Assembly (NCBI GenBank): GCA_964533585.1 | Contig: CAZHMM010000004.1 | Span: 1 to 64,000 of the forward strand | Source of the DNA: Elioraea sp964533585 | GTDB taxonomy: Bacteria; Pseudomonadota; Alphaproteobacteria; Acetobacterales; Acetobacteraceae | Reading direction: 5' to 3' | Length of the DNA stretch: 64,000 nt | Part shown: one piece after another, positions 47,182 to 55,621 of the stretch | Layout of the letters: each line of letters begins with the position of its first letter | How positions within the stretch are numbered: position 1 is the first letter of the stretch | Notes under the pieces: generated by a model | The model's database searches: none | Told to the model about the DNA's origin: nothing | The model's input: the letters and a program-made list of their open reading frames with translations, nothing else | Position numbers and translations under genes: made by a program

Positions 47182-48038
47182 CCGAACCGACGCGATCCCG
47201 GCTTGCCGAGGAGGCCCCTGCCCCACCCGCCGTGCGGCGCGTGCTGTTCCTGCCCGTCGAGGCCTGGCCGCGCATCCTGATGCCGCTCGTGATCGGCATC
47301 CTGTCGCTCTTGGCGTGGGAGATCGCGGTACGGGTGAACGAGGTGCCGCACTACGTGCTGCCGCCGCCCTCGGTGATCTGGCAGACGTTGCTGCGCGACT
47401 GGCACAGCCTGTCGGTGTCGCTCGGCATCACGCTCCAGATCACCTTTGCCGCGCTCGCGGTCGCGGCGGTGCTGGGGCTTGCGCTCGCGGTGCTGTTCGC
47501 GCAGTCGAAATGGATCGAGCTGTCGCTGTTCCCCTATGCCGTGGTGCTCCAGGTGACGCCGATCGTCGCGATCGCGCCCTTGATCATCATCTGGGTGGAC
47601 GACATCCGGGTGGCCCTGCTGATCTGTGCCTGGATCGTCGCGTTCTTCCCGATCCTCTCCAACACCACGCTCGGGCTGAACTCGGCCGACCACAATCTGG
47701 TCGACCTGTTCCGGCTCTACCGCGCGAGCCGGTTCCAGCAGCTCGTGTTCCTGCGCCTGCCCTCGGCGCTGCCGCTGTTCCTGGCCGGCCTGCGCATCTC
47801 CGGCGGGCTCGCGCTGATCGGCGCGATCGTGGCCGAGTTCGTCGCCGGCACGGGCGGGCGGGCCTCCGGCCTCGCCTACCGCATCCTCGAAGCCGGCTAC
47901 CAGCTGCAGATCCCGCGCATGTTCGCGGCCCTGCTGCTGATCTGCCTCACCGGCATCGCGATCTTCCTGGTGCTCGGGCTGATCCAGCATCTGGCGCTGA
48001 GGCACTGGCACGAGAGCGCGCTCAGGCGCGAGGGATGA
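47178..48038 (+). CDS. NitT/TauT-type ABC transporter permease
   Basis: Permease of 286 residues with about six helices. Seen: NEVPHYVLPPPSVIWQTLLR, typical of TauC/SsuC/ThiX, and the EAA region LVDLFRLYRASRFQQLVFLRLP followed by LPLFLAGLRISGGLALIGAI. ATG 47178 overlaps the ATPase stop; its own stop overlaps the next ATG. Confidence 0.92.
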   Translation: MTEPTRSRLAEEAPAPPAVRRVLFLPVEAWPRILMPLVIGILSLLAWEIAVRVNEVPHYVLPPPSVIWQTLLRDWHSLSVSLGITLQITFAALAVAAVLGLALAVLFAQSKWIELSLFPYAVVLQVTPIVAIAPLIIIWVDDIRVALLICAWIVAFFPILSNTTLGLNSADHNLVDLFRLYRASRFQQLVFLRLPSALPLFLAGLRISGGLALIGAIVAEFVAGTGGRASGLAYRILEAGYQLQIPRMFAALLLICLTGIAIFLVLGLIQHLALRHWHESALRREG

Positions 48039-49339
48039 CCGCGCCCGCGATCCCCGCGTCCGGCGACTACTGGCTGCGCGACGTCCGCGTTCCCGGCGCG
48101 CCGGCCGAACGGCTCGACCGTGTCGATCTCCGCATCAAGGACGGGCGGATCGCCGCGATCGCGCCGCTCGGCACCGCGACCGAGGGACCGTCGCTCGACG
48201 GCGGCATGGTGCTGCCCTGCTTCGTCGATGGGCACACGCATCTCGACAAGGGGCATATCTGGCCGCGCAGCCCGAACCCGGACGGCAGCTTCATGGGCGC
48301 GATCGGCGCCGTGATGGCCGATCGCGAGGCACACTGGTCGGCGGCGGACACGCGCGCGCGCTTCGACTTCGCGCTCCGCTGCGCGCATGCGCACGGCACG
48401 GCGGCGATCCGCACCCATCTCGACACCTACCTGCCGCACGGCCGGGCGACCTGGCGCGTGTTCGCCGAGCTGCGCGAGGCCTGGGCGGGGAGGATCGACC
48501 TCCAGGCCGCCTCGATCTGCCCGATCGACCGCCTCGCCGGCGAAGATGGCGCGGCGGTCGCCGACCTGGTCGCCGGGCATGGCGGCGTGCTCGGCTTCGT
48601 CACCCGCTTCGCGGGCGGCGGGCACGACGCGATCCCGCCGGGCTTCCAGGATCTGCTCGACCACGCCTTCGCGCTCGCCGAGGCGCGCAAGCTCGACATC
48701 GACCTGCACGTGGACGAGAGCGGCGAGACGGCGGCGGCCACCCTGCCGATCATTGCGCGCACCGCGCTCCGCCGCGGGTTCAAGGGCCGCCTCCAGGTCG
48801 GGCATATCTGCTCGCTCAGCCTCCAGCCCGACGCGGTGATCGAGGAGACGATCCGGCTGGTGCGCGAGGCCAACATCGCGGTGGTGTCGCTGCCGATGTG
48901 CAACATGTACCTGCAGGACCGCGCGCCCGGCCGCACGCCGCGCTGGCGCGGCGTGACGCTGCTGCACGAGCTCGCTGGCGCCGGCGTGCCGGTCTCGGTC
49001 GCCTCCGACAACTGCCGCGATCCGTTCTACGCCTATGGCGACCACGACATGGTGGAGGTGTTCCAGTCGGCGGTGCGGATCGCGCAGCTCGACCACCCGC
49101 TCGCCGACTGGCCGAACGCCGTGACCGCCACCCCGGCCGCCGTGATGGGGCTGCCGGAGCGCGGCGCGATCCGCCTCGGCGCGCCGGCGGATCTGGTGCT
49201 GTTCCGCGCTCGGTTCTGGCACGAGTTGCTCGCGCGGCGGCAGTCGGACCGCATCGTGCTGCGTGCCGGTCGCGCGATCGACACGACGCTGCCGGACTAC
49301 CGTGAGCTTGACGCCCTGGTGGGAATCGGCGCGGGCTGA
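48035..49339 (+). CDS. Cytosine deaminase-like amidohydrolase
   Basis: Metal-dependent hydrolase of the CodA/N-isopropylammelide family, releasing ammonia from an exocyclic amino group of a pyrimidine or triazine. 434 residues. Metal ligands in order: DGHTHLDKG, DLHVDESG, QVGHICSL and SDNCRDPFYAYGDHDM, which is the CodA signature. Start overlaps the permease stop, so uptake and deamination genes form one four-gene operon. Cytosine is the simplest substrate; creatinine, 5-methylcytosine or an isocytosine-like compound are possible. Confidence 0.87.
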   Translation: MTAPAIPASGDYWLRDVRVPGAPAERLDRVDLRIKDGRIAAIAPLGTATEGPSLDGGMVLPCFVDGHTHLDKGHIWPRSPNPDGSFMGAIGAVMADREAHWSAADTRARFDFALRCAHAHGTAAIRTHLDTYLPHGRATWRVFAELREAWAGRIDLQAASICPIDRLAGEDGAAVADLVAGHGGVLGFVTRFAGGGHDAIPPGFQDLLDHAFALAEARKLDIDLHVDESGETAAATLPIIARTALRRGFKGRLQVGHICSLSLQPDAVIEETIRLVREANIAVVSLPMCNMYLQDRAPGRTPRWRGVTLLHELAGAGVPVSVASDNCRDPFYAYGDHDMVEVFQSAVRIAQLDHPLADWPNAVTATPAAVMGLPERGAIRLGAPADLVLFRARFWHELLARRQSDRIVLRAGRAIDTTLPDYRELDALVGIGAG

Positions 49340-49637
49340 GCCCGCGCCTCCTCACGCCGGTCAGCCTCGCCGGCGCCGCAACGCCGCGAGGCCGGCGAGG
49401 CCCAGGCCGAGCAGCGCCAGCGAGCCGGGCTCGGGCACGGCGGTCTCGGTCGGGGGCAGCAACTCGATCGTGACCAGGCCGTAGCCTGCCCGCACGCCAG
49501 CGAGCAGCAGCACATCGTCGGCATCCAGCGTCACGAACGAGCCGCCGCCGCCGCTGTAACCGCCGCCACCACCGCCGCCGCCATTGCCGCCGCCGCCGCC
49601 GCCGAAGCCCCCATTCCCGGCGACATTCGGTGATCCG

Positions 49638-49641
49638 AAAA
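49638..49641 (-). other. Frameshift site 2 of the PEP-CTERM gene (A4 on plus strand)
   Basis: Removing one base changes the minus-strand reading from YFRITECRR to GYFGSPNVAGNGGFGGG, restoring the glycine-rich frame that leads to the PEP-CTERM signal. Confidence 0.65.
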
Positions 49642-49817
49642 TAGCCGATGCCGGCTCCGCCGAGCGCGCTGCCGGAGCCCGCCTGGCCACCACCAAAGAC
49701 GGCGGGGAACTCCTCATCGGTCTGCCGTCCATGCGAGCCGGCGGTCAGGAACCCGCCGCCGCCGGCGCCGAAGTTGACGGCATCCGTGACCACCCCGCTG
49801 CCGCCCTGGCCGTCGGT

Positions 49818-49824
49818 CCCCCCC
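49818..49824 (-). other. Frameshift site 1 of the PEP-CTERM gene (C7 on plus strand)
   Basis: With six instead of seven bases the minus-strand reading becomes GAGGTDGQGGSGVVTD; with seven it turns into DRRPGRQRGG-type out-of-frame sequence. Confidence 0.65.
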
Positions 49825-49977
49825 GGCTCCGCCGGAACCCGGCATGCCCCCCGCCGTTCCGTCAGGCCCCGCGTGTCCGGCGCTGCCGCCGACATTGAAG
49901 CCGGCTCCGCCACCCCCGCCAGCGATCACCAGCGCCATCAGCGGATCGGCGAAGAACACGTAGCTGCCACCGCCGCC

Positions 49978-50909
49978 GTGCTGGGCGCGGCCAGCCACAA
50001 GGCGCTCGACGCCGCCTTCCGCAAGGCCGACCCGAACACGGCGTTCGACCTCGCGCGATCCTACAAGTGGCTCCAGGGGCGCTCAGTGCCCCGCGCCGCC
50101 CGGCTCTATGCCGAATGGGCACGGCTGCTCGACACCGGCCACGAGGCGGAGTGGCTGGCGACATGCGACCTCGATACCTTCCTCGACGCGGTCGGGCAAC
50201 GATACGCGATCGACGGAGAACGCCTGCTCGCCCTGGCCGGTGTCCACATCTCCGCGCAGGACCTGGACGATTCCGCCGCGAAGGCGCCGGCGGAGAGCTT
50301 CCTCTGCGGGGCCTATGCCCTCGACGTGCCCGCGCAGTCGCCGCATTTCGCCGGGCAGATGCTGCGTGGCTCGCTGCGGATCACGCCGCAGGACCCGTCC
50401 CGCAAGGGGCTGACCGTCACCATGGTCCAGCATTTCGCCGGCATGCGCGCAGCCTTCGTCGGCCCGGCGACGGTGATGGCGCACGGGTTCTCGGCGCACA
50501 TCAACAGCGCGACGGGCCCTTCGGGTCGGTATTCATGGCCTTCTTCCGGCCGACGCCCCCGGCAAGCCTGCTTGCCGGCATCATTTCCAGCTTCGTCGCC
50601 GTGCATTCCGGCGCCCAGCCGCCCTATGCCGCGCGCCTGCTCGCGCTCCGCGTTCCCGAGGCGGCGGCTGCGACGATCGAGGCCTCGATCCGGTATCTCG
50701 ACCCGGATGAGCATCCGGCGAGCGACCTCGCCGCGCTCGGCCTTCCGGTCGGCGCGGCACCCGACCTGCCTGCGCGGATCACCGCCTGGTTCCGGGCCGC
50801 CGCAGCGCAGACCGGCGCGGACCGCCTGTCACCGGCCGATCATGCCGAACTGGTGACCCAGTTCGACGCGGTCTGGTTCGCGCAGAATGCCGCACGGACG
50901 GCGGCCTAA
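49978..50909 (+). pseudogene. Unrecognised protein with possible HTH-like N-terminus, frameshifted
   Basis: I do not recognise the family. From GTG 49978 the first part reads LGAASHKALDAAFRKADPNT, then FDLARSYKWLQGRSVPRAAR, a helix-turn-helix-like pattern, and continues to about residue 180 (HGFSAHINSATG). From 50520 another frame continues with FGSVFMAFFRPTPPASLLAG to the stop at 50909. Adding one C to the CCC at 50517-50519 joins them as ATGPFGSVF. The joined protein would have about 310 residues. No Shine-Dalgarno precedes GTG 49978, and the start faces the broken 5' end of the PEP-CTERM gene, so the true N-terminus may be missing. Confidence 0.55.
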
Positions 50910-50971
50910 CGCAACCCTGTCTCGGCGGGGCAACAGCGCCGCACCGAACACCTGGTCGCCCGTGGCGCCGC

Positions 50972-51532
50972 TCAGCCGCGCCGGTCGAGCCGCGTCATCA
51001 CCACGTCGCGGTACGGTAGCCGCACGCCGTCGATATGCTGGTGCCGCGCACGCAGCACGACCCCCGTCTCGGCATCCAGCCAGTAGCTGACATGGGCGGT
51101 GAAGCCGGTCGGCCCATGCAGGCGCATCCGCCGCTCGAGCCGCACCGCGCGCCGCGGGCCGGAGGCGAGCGGCACCATCTCGTCGCCACCGCGCTCCCAC
51201 ACCTCCTGCCAGGAATCGCTCATGACGTGCTCGCGGATCGTCACCGTCGTGCCCGGCCCACCGGCGAGCAGCCGGGCGAGGGCCACCCGCGCCTCGTCCA
51301 TGTCGGGGCCGATCGGGGTCCAGAGACCGAACAGGAGCTTGCGGGTCTGCTCGCCGATGCGGACCAGGCAGATGCCTGCATCCTCGGCATCCTGCCCGAG
51401 AAACACCCAGCGCGAGCCGTCATCGCGCACCGCCACCGTGCCGGAGGGCGGGCAGGGATCGCGGTCGGCATGCGCCGGGGCGGAGAGAAGGGCGAGGGCA
51501 GCGAGGGCAGCGGCAAACGGGAAGCGGGCCAT
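50972..51532 (-). CDS. Periplasmic protein of unknown function, 186 aa
   Basis: I recognise no family. Residues 1-22 are a signal peptide (FAAALAALALLSAPAHA), followed by a predicted beta-rich domain with TVAVRDDGSRWVFLGQDAED and a C-terminal segment YWLDAETGVVLRARHQHID. Two cysteines (in DRDPCPP and GICLV) could form a disulfide. It is the only gene between the damaged region and the caspase operon and has its own upstream spacer of 126 bp, so it may not be cotranscribed with the caspase genes. Coding quality is good through the whole frame. Confidence 0.7.
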   Translation of the reverse strand: MARFPFAAALAALALLSAPAHADRDPCPPSGTVAVRDDGSRWVFLGQDAEDAGICLVRIGEQTRKLLFGLWTPIGPDMDEARVALARLLAGGPGTTVTIREHVMSDSWQEVWERGGDEMVPLASGPRRAVRLERRMRLHGPTGFTAHVSYWLDAETGVVLRARHQHIDGVRLPYRDVVMTRLDRRG

Positions 51533-51631
51533 CGGGCATCTCCTGCGAGATCGACGCCCCTCCCCATCCTCGGCCGATCCTGGCCGATCATGACGTCAGT
51601 GTTGCAGGTCTAATGCCATTCGGTGAACAAA

Positions 51632-51651
51632 GAATGAACGCGTTCGCATTC
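51632..51651. promoter_or_regulatory. Imperfect palindrome in an AT-richer spacer
   Basis: GAATG, the 8-base palindrome AACGCGTT, CG, then CATTC. It lies between the caspase stop (51659) and the start of the 186-residue periplasmic protein (51532), both on the minus strand. It could be an operator for the downstream gene or part of a termination region; no T tract follows. Confidence 0.25.
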
Positions 51652-51658
51652 ACCTACG

Positions 51659-54511
51659 TCAGCGACTGACGCGTGCGATCGGGAAGCCCCGCAGATCCCG
51701 CCGTGCGGTGCGGAACACCGCATCCTGGGCGTGGCCCTTCTCGCGGGCGAGCTCGCTCACCCGGGCGGCGACATACTCGCCGAGGGCAAGCGCGGTGATC
51801 ACGCCGCGGTCGTCGCGCGCGGCCCGGCCGGACAGCGCCTCCGCCACCGCGTAGGCGAACACACCGTTGCGGTCGTCGTAGCTGTCCAGCGCCTCCTGAA
51901 CCGAGGAGGAGGCGGCGAGCATGAAGCGGCCGGTCTCATGGCCGATATTGGCGAGCTGATCGAGCGTCACCTTGCCGGCGTGGCAGGTATCGACGAACAG
52001 GAAGCCGTTGCGGGCGCGGATGCGCGCCAGCAGGCCGACCAGCGTGTCCTCGGTGACCGCGGCCGGGCGCAGCGCATCCCAGGAGGAGGCGTCCGCGACG
52101 TCATGGGTGAGGAAGAGGAACCGGTCGTCCGGTTCGGTGCGCACGCCGTGGCCGGCGAGGTACATCAGAAAGGTGTCGTTCGGCCCGACCTCGCGGCCGA
52201 GCCGCTCAAGCGCCTCGACGATCGCCGCGCGGCCCGCGTTCTCGTCCAGCAGCACGGTGCTGCGCACCTCCTGGTAGATCCCGGCCGCGCCGGCGGCGAT
52301 GCCGTCGGCGAAGCTCTGTGCATCGGCGGCGGCGAATTTGAGGTCGAGCGTGCCCAGACGGTGCCGGTCGATGCCGATCGCCAGCACGAACAGCCGCCCG
52401 GTCCCGGCCGGCTCTCCGGGCGCCTCCATCACCAGCGGCGCGCTCGTGCCGTAGAGCCGCGCCGCACCATCCCAGGCGCGCGCCTCGATCACGTTGCGGC
52501 CAGGATCGAGCGCGATGTCGAGGCCGAAGCGGGTCTCGCCGCGCGGGTCGGCACGGCCGAGATTGCGGCCGTTGACGAACAGATCGACCGGGCCAAGCCC
52601 GAGGCCGCGATCCTCGAGCGCAAGCCCGATGCGCACGGTCGCCGCCCCCGCCGGGACTGCGGTCCCCTCGATCCGCGCGCAGACATCGCCCGGGCCCGGC
52701 ACGCAGGCGCCGGTGAGGCTCACGCGCGGCTGGCGGGCGATCGCGGCCCGCACGTCTCCCAGGGCGGCGAGGCGGTCGGCGGCCGGACCGGCATCGCCCG
52801 CGATCCGCGCCCGCACCACCGCCGGGGCGTAGAGCGCCCGATAGGCCTGGGCGAAGGTCGCCCACTCCGGCGCCTCGGCGCGGCCGCGGTTCAGGTGGAC
52901 GCCGACGAGATCCTGCCCGCCCGCCCCGGCATGGTCGAAGAAACCCTCCGGCGTCCAGAGCACCCAGCGCGCACCGTCGGCGTGCACGAACAGCGCGGCG
53001 CGCTCGGCGAGCAGCGCCTCGTCCGAGAGCCCGTACCAGCGCAACGTGCCGTCGCCGAGGGCCGCGACGGCGACGGCCGCGTCGCTGGCGACGGCCAGCG
53101 CCCAGACCGCGCCGGGCGTCGCGATCGCCGCCAGTTCGCGTCGGTTGCGGTCGAATAGCCTGAGATGCGTATCGGTGCCGATCAGCGCGCGGCCGCCGGC
53201 GATCGCGGCGCTGCGGGCGAGTTCGCCGCGCCCGAGGGGGAGCGGCTGGCCGTTCAGCCGCGGCGGCGCGGCGTCGCGCCAGTTGGCGAGCGCGAGCCCC
53301 GGTCCCTCGGTGCGGGCGGCCGCGACCCCGCGCCCGGCGGCCAGCGTGAGCCGGGCGGAGGCGGCCTCGAAGCGCAGCCCGCCGGTCGCGCCAGCCCATT
53401 CGACGGCCTCGCCGTCGGGCGAGACCGCGAGCGTGCCGCGTGCGGCGCGCGGATCAGCGGCCGCCGGCTGCGGCCGGCGCGCGATCTGTCCGTCGGGTGC
53501 CAGCACGCCCCATCCCGGATCGGCCGCGGCGTAGGCGAGCCCGCCGCCGGGCAACGGCAGCAGGTGCGGGATCGAGTCCCGCGCCGCTGCCAGGTCGCGC
53601 GCCGGGCCGAGGCCGAAATCCGTCCAGCGCCTGATCACGCCACCGCGCGGGCCGGCGCCGGCGGCGTGCAACTGCACGCCTCCCCTGCCGTCCGCGGCCC
53701 AGGCGACGGCCGGCAGCGAAGCGGCGTCCAGCCCCGCGACGTCAGGCACGAAGGCCGTCGCAAGGGTCTGAATATGCAGCACATCGATTGCGGCATGGGT
53801 CTCGTAGCCGATCGCCGCCAAGGTCCCGTCCGGCGACACCGCGACGCCGTAGGGCCGCGCGCCCCGTCGCGGGGTCGCCTCGGCGCGCTTGGCGCCCGAC
53901 GCGTCATAGACCCGCACCACGCCATCCGCGGCGGTCGAGACAAGCCTGCCGTCACGCGCGAAGGCGACCATGCGCGCCGGCCCGCGATAGGCGCCGTCCT
54001 CGGCGAGCAGGCGCCCGGTCGCGGCGTCCCAGATCCGGATGCCGGCGGTGCCACCGAGGGCCGCCGCCAGCCGCGACCCGTCCAGCGACACGGCGAGGTG
54101 CACCACCGGCGCCGGCAGCGGCGCGAGCCGGCCGATCATGCGCTTTGATGCAACATCAAAGACATAAAGCGCGAAGGCACGATCCCACGCGAAGGCCGTG
54201 AACCCCGCGGCGAACAGCCGCTTTGCGTCCGGCGTCAGCGCCACCGCGTAGAGCTCGCCCTCCGCCTCCTCGCCGATCGGTACCCGCAGCACGCCCTCGG
54301 GCGTGCCGTCGGGCAGCGACCAGAGCCGCACGGTGCGATCATCGGAGGCGGTGGCGAGCAGCCGGCCGTCGGCGTCGACCGCGAGCCGGTTCACCGGCGC
54401 GGTGTGGCCGCCGGCCTCGACGCGCAGATAGGGGGTGGTGGCCGGCGCCTGCGCCTCTGCCGCGCCGCCGAGTGCGAGAAGAAGGAGGGCGGCGGACGCC
54501 GCGCGGCGCAT
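51659..54511 (-). CDS. Exported WD40-repeat protein with C-terminal caspase-like (C14) peptidase domain
   Basis: 950 residues. A signal peptide (residues 1-20, ending GAAEA) exports it to the periplasm. Residues 25-500 form a WD40-type propeller, clearest at HTAPVNRLAVDADGRLLATA and DDRTVRLWSLPDG. A linker with Ig-like features (VDLFVNGRNLGRADPRGETR) precedes the caspase-fold domain, which begins near residue 700 (RLFVLAIGIDRHRL). The catalytic dyad is present: H788 in YLAGHGV and C843 in FVDTCHAG, with the ASSSVQEALD and NGVFAYAVAEAL segments after it. Translated with the upstream lipoprotein (ATGA overlap). Cleavage specificity and target are unknown; intact residues suggest an active protease. 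Confidence 0.88.
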   Translation of the reverse strand: MRRAASAALLLLALGGAAEAQAPATTPYLRVEAGGHTAPVNRLAVDADGRLLATASDDRTVRLWSLPDGTPEGVLRVPIGEEAEGELYAVALTPDAKRLFAAGFTAFAWDRAFALYVFDVASKRMIGRLAPLPAPVVHLAVSLDGSRLAAALGGTAGIRIWDAATGRLLAEDGAYRGPARMVAFARDGRLVSTAADGVVRVYDASGAKRAEATPRRGARPYGVAVSPDGTLAAIGYETHAAIDVLHIQTLATAFVPDVAGLDAASLPAVAWAADGRGGVQLHAAGAGPRGGVIRRWTDFGLGPARDLAAARDSIPHLLPLPGGGLAYAAADPGWGVLAPDGQIARRPQPAAADPRAARGTLAVSPDGEAVEWAGATGGLRFEAASARLTLAAGRGVAAARTEGPGLALANWRDAAPPRLNGQPLPLGRGELARSAAIAGGRALIGTDTHLRLFDRNRRELAAIATPGAVWALAVASDAAVAVAALGDGTLRWYGLSDEALLAERAALFVHADGARWVLWTPEGFFDHAGAGGQDLVGVHLNRGRAEAPEWATFAQAYRALYAPAVVRARIAGDAGPAADRLAALGDVRAAIARQPRVSLTGACVPGPGDVCARIEGTAVPAGAATVRIGLALEDRGLGLGPVDLFVNGRNLGRADPRGETRFGLDIALDPGRNVIEARAWDGAARLYGTSAPLVMEAPGEPAGTGRLFVLAIGIDRHRLGTLDLKFAAADAQSFADGIAAGAAGIYQEVRSTVLLDENAGRAAIVEALERLGREVGPNDTFLMYLAGHGVRTEPDDRFLFLTHDVADASSWDALRPAAVTEDTLVGLLARIRARNGFLFVDTCHAGKVTLDQLANIGHETGRFMLAASSSVQEALDSYDDRNGVFAYAVAEALSGRAARDDRGVITALALGEYVAARVSELAREKGHAQDAVFRTARRDLRGFPIARVSR

Positions 54512-55521
54512 CAGCTCGTCAGCTCGAAGCCCGAGCCGGTGGCGGCCTCAGCCACCTCGATCGAGGTCGAGAAGTTGTCGCGCTTGGCGACGTTGGTCGC
54601 GGCCAGGCCGCGGACCTCGCCGCCGGCAGGCTGCGCTGCGCGGCTGGGCGCCCTGCCCTCAACCCGCAGCGTGTTCGCCGGCGCATAGCCGCGCGCGCCG
54701 CTGCCCGTCTCGATCAGGGCGTAGTTGCCCTGGGTGCGCGCGACCGTCACGGTCTCGCGCGCGCTGAGCGCGGTCACCTGAGGCGCCGCCGGGTCGGGAC
54801 GCAGCAGGACTGGCGCCTGTCGCGTCGCGACCGCGCGACGCGGCGGCGGCGCCGCCTTCTGCTGCGCAATCGCGTCCTTGGTGCCGGGGCTCAGCGTTTC
54901 GGCCGCGGTTTCGTACTCGGCACCCCGGGTCGCCATCTTCTCGTTGATCTGCCGGGCAAGCGCGAGATCGCGCTCCCACCAGCCACGAATCTGGGACAGC
55001 CGCGCCTGGCCCTGCTCGCGCGTGAGGCGCCCGGCCGCGACATCGGCCCGCACCGCCTGCGCCTGGCGGAAGCGGCAGTCGGAAAGCTGGTCGAAGGCCA
55101 GTTGGGTGCGGTCGATCTCGGCGTTCTCCTTCGAGAGGTCGGACGAGACCTTGCCGGCCAACACCGCCTGGTCCTGTGACTGCTGCTGCAACGCATAGAT
55201 GTAGCCGGTGGCGGCACCCGCCACGGCGCCGGTGGCGGCGCCGATCGCGATCGCCGAGCCGCGGCCCCGGCCGAACAGCCCGCCCAGCACCGCGCCACCG
55301 ACCGCGCCGATCACCGCGCCCTTGATCATGTCCTCGGCGAAGAAGTTGCCGGTGCTGTCGAGCGCGACGACGTACTGGCGGCAGGTGTCGGCAGGGTCGG
55401 CCGCGCCGATGCGCTGCTCCTGCGTCGTCACGCAGCCGCCGAGCATGGCGAGCACGACGAGGGCCGACACGCCCTGGCGAAGGCGCAGACGGAGGGGGGA
55501 GGCGGGCATGGCTTGGCTCAC
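54511..55521 (-). CDS. Lipoprotein with glycine zipper and SH3-like domain
   Basis: 336 residues from GTG 55521, which has an AGGAAG Shine-Dalgarno eight bases upstream; ATG 55509 is the alternative. The lipobox LAMLGGC sits near residue 30. A glycine-zipper stretch (AVIGAVGGAVLGGLFGRGRG then AIAIGAATGAVAGAATGYIY) spans residues 68-110 and could insert in or span a membrane. A charged helical middle follows, then a bacterial SH3-like domain (APVLLRPDPAAPQVTALSAR and GNYALIETGSGARGYAPANT). Its stop overlaps the caspase ATG, implying the two act together at the outer membrane or periplasm. Function unknown. Confidence 0.8.
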   Translation of the reverse strand: MSQAMPASPLRLRLRQGVSALVVLAMLGGCVTTQEQRIGAADPADTCRQYVVALDSTGNFFAEDMIKGAVIGAVGGAVLGGLFGRGRGSAIAIGAATGAVAGAATGYIYALQQQSQDQAVLAGKVSSDLSKENAEIDRTQLAFDQLSDCRFRQAQAVRADVAAGRLTREQGQARLSQIRGWWERDLALARQINEKMATRGAEYETAAETLSPGTKDAIAQQKAAPPPRRAVATRQAPVLLRPDPAAPQVTALSARETVTVARTQGNYALIETGSGARGYAPANTLRVEGRAPSRAAQPAGGEVRGLAATNVAKRDNFSTSIEVAEAATGSGFELTS

Positions 55522-55621
55522 GCTCGGTGCTTCCTGGTGAGCAACATTACACCGCGCCCGTTAACCTGACGATACCCGCGCGCGTGCGCTGCCTCACATC
55601 GCGCCGTGCCGCGCCTCCCGG

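Larger units (their letters stand above)
49361..49995 (-). pseudogene. Glycine-rich PEP-CTERM protein, frameshifted and 5'-truncated
   Basis: Encodes a glycine-rich surface-type protein ending in VPEPGSLALLGLGLAGLAAL followed by RRRRG, a complete PEP-CTERM sorting signal (PEP motif, membrane helix, basic tail). Three reading frames carry successive parts: GSYVFFADPLMALVIAGGGG with FNVGGSAGHAGPDGTAGG, then QGGSGVVTDAVNFGAGGGG, then SPNVAGNGGFGGGG to the end. Deleting one base from the 7-C run at 49818-49824 and one from the 4-A run at 49638-49641 joins them. No signal peptide or good start is found; the 5' end runs into the next gene at about 49980-49998. Could be real decay or assembly and sequencing error. 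Confidence 0.7.

Noticed and set aside
51591..51598. 8-bp palindrome TGACGTCA
   Set aside because: Too short to be significant alone and not repeated near a related gene.
51657..51671. CGTCAG-CGA-CTGACG stem at the caspase stop codon as a terminator
   Set aside because: The stem overlaps the last codons and has no T tract; chance is likely at this GC content.
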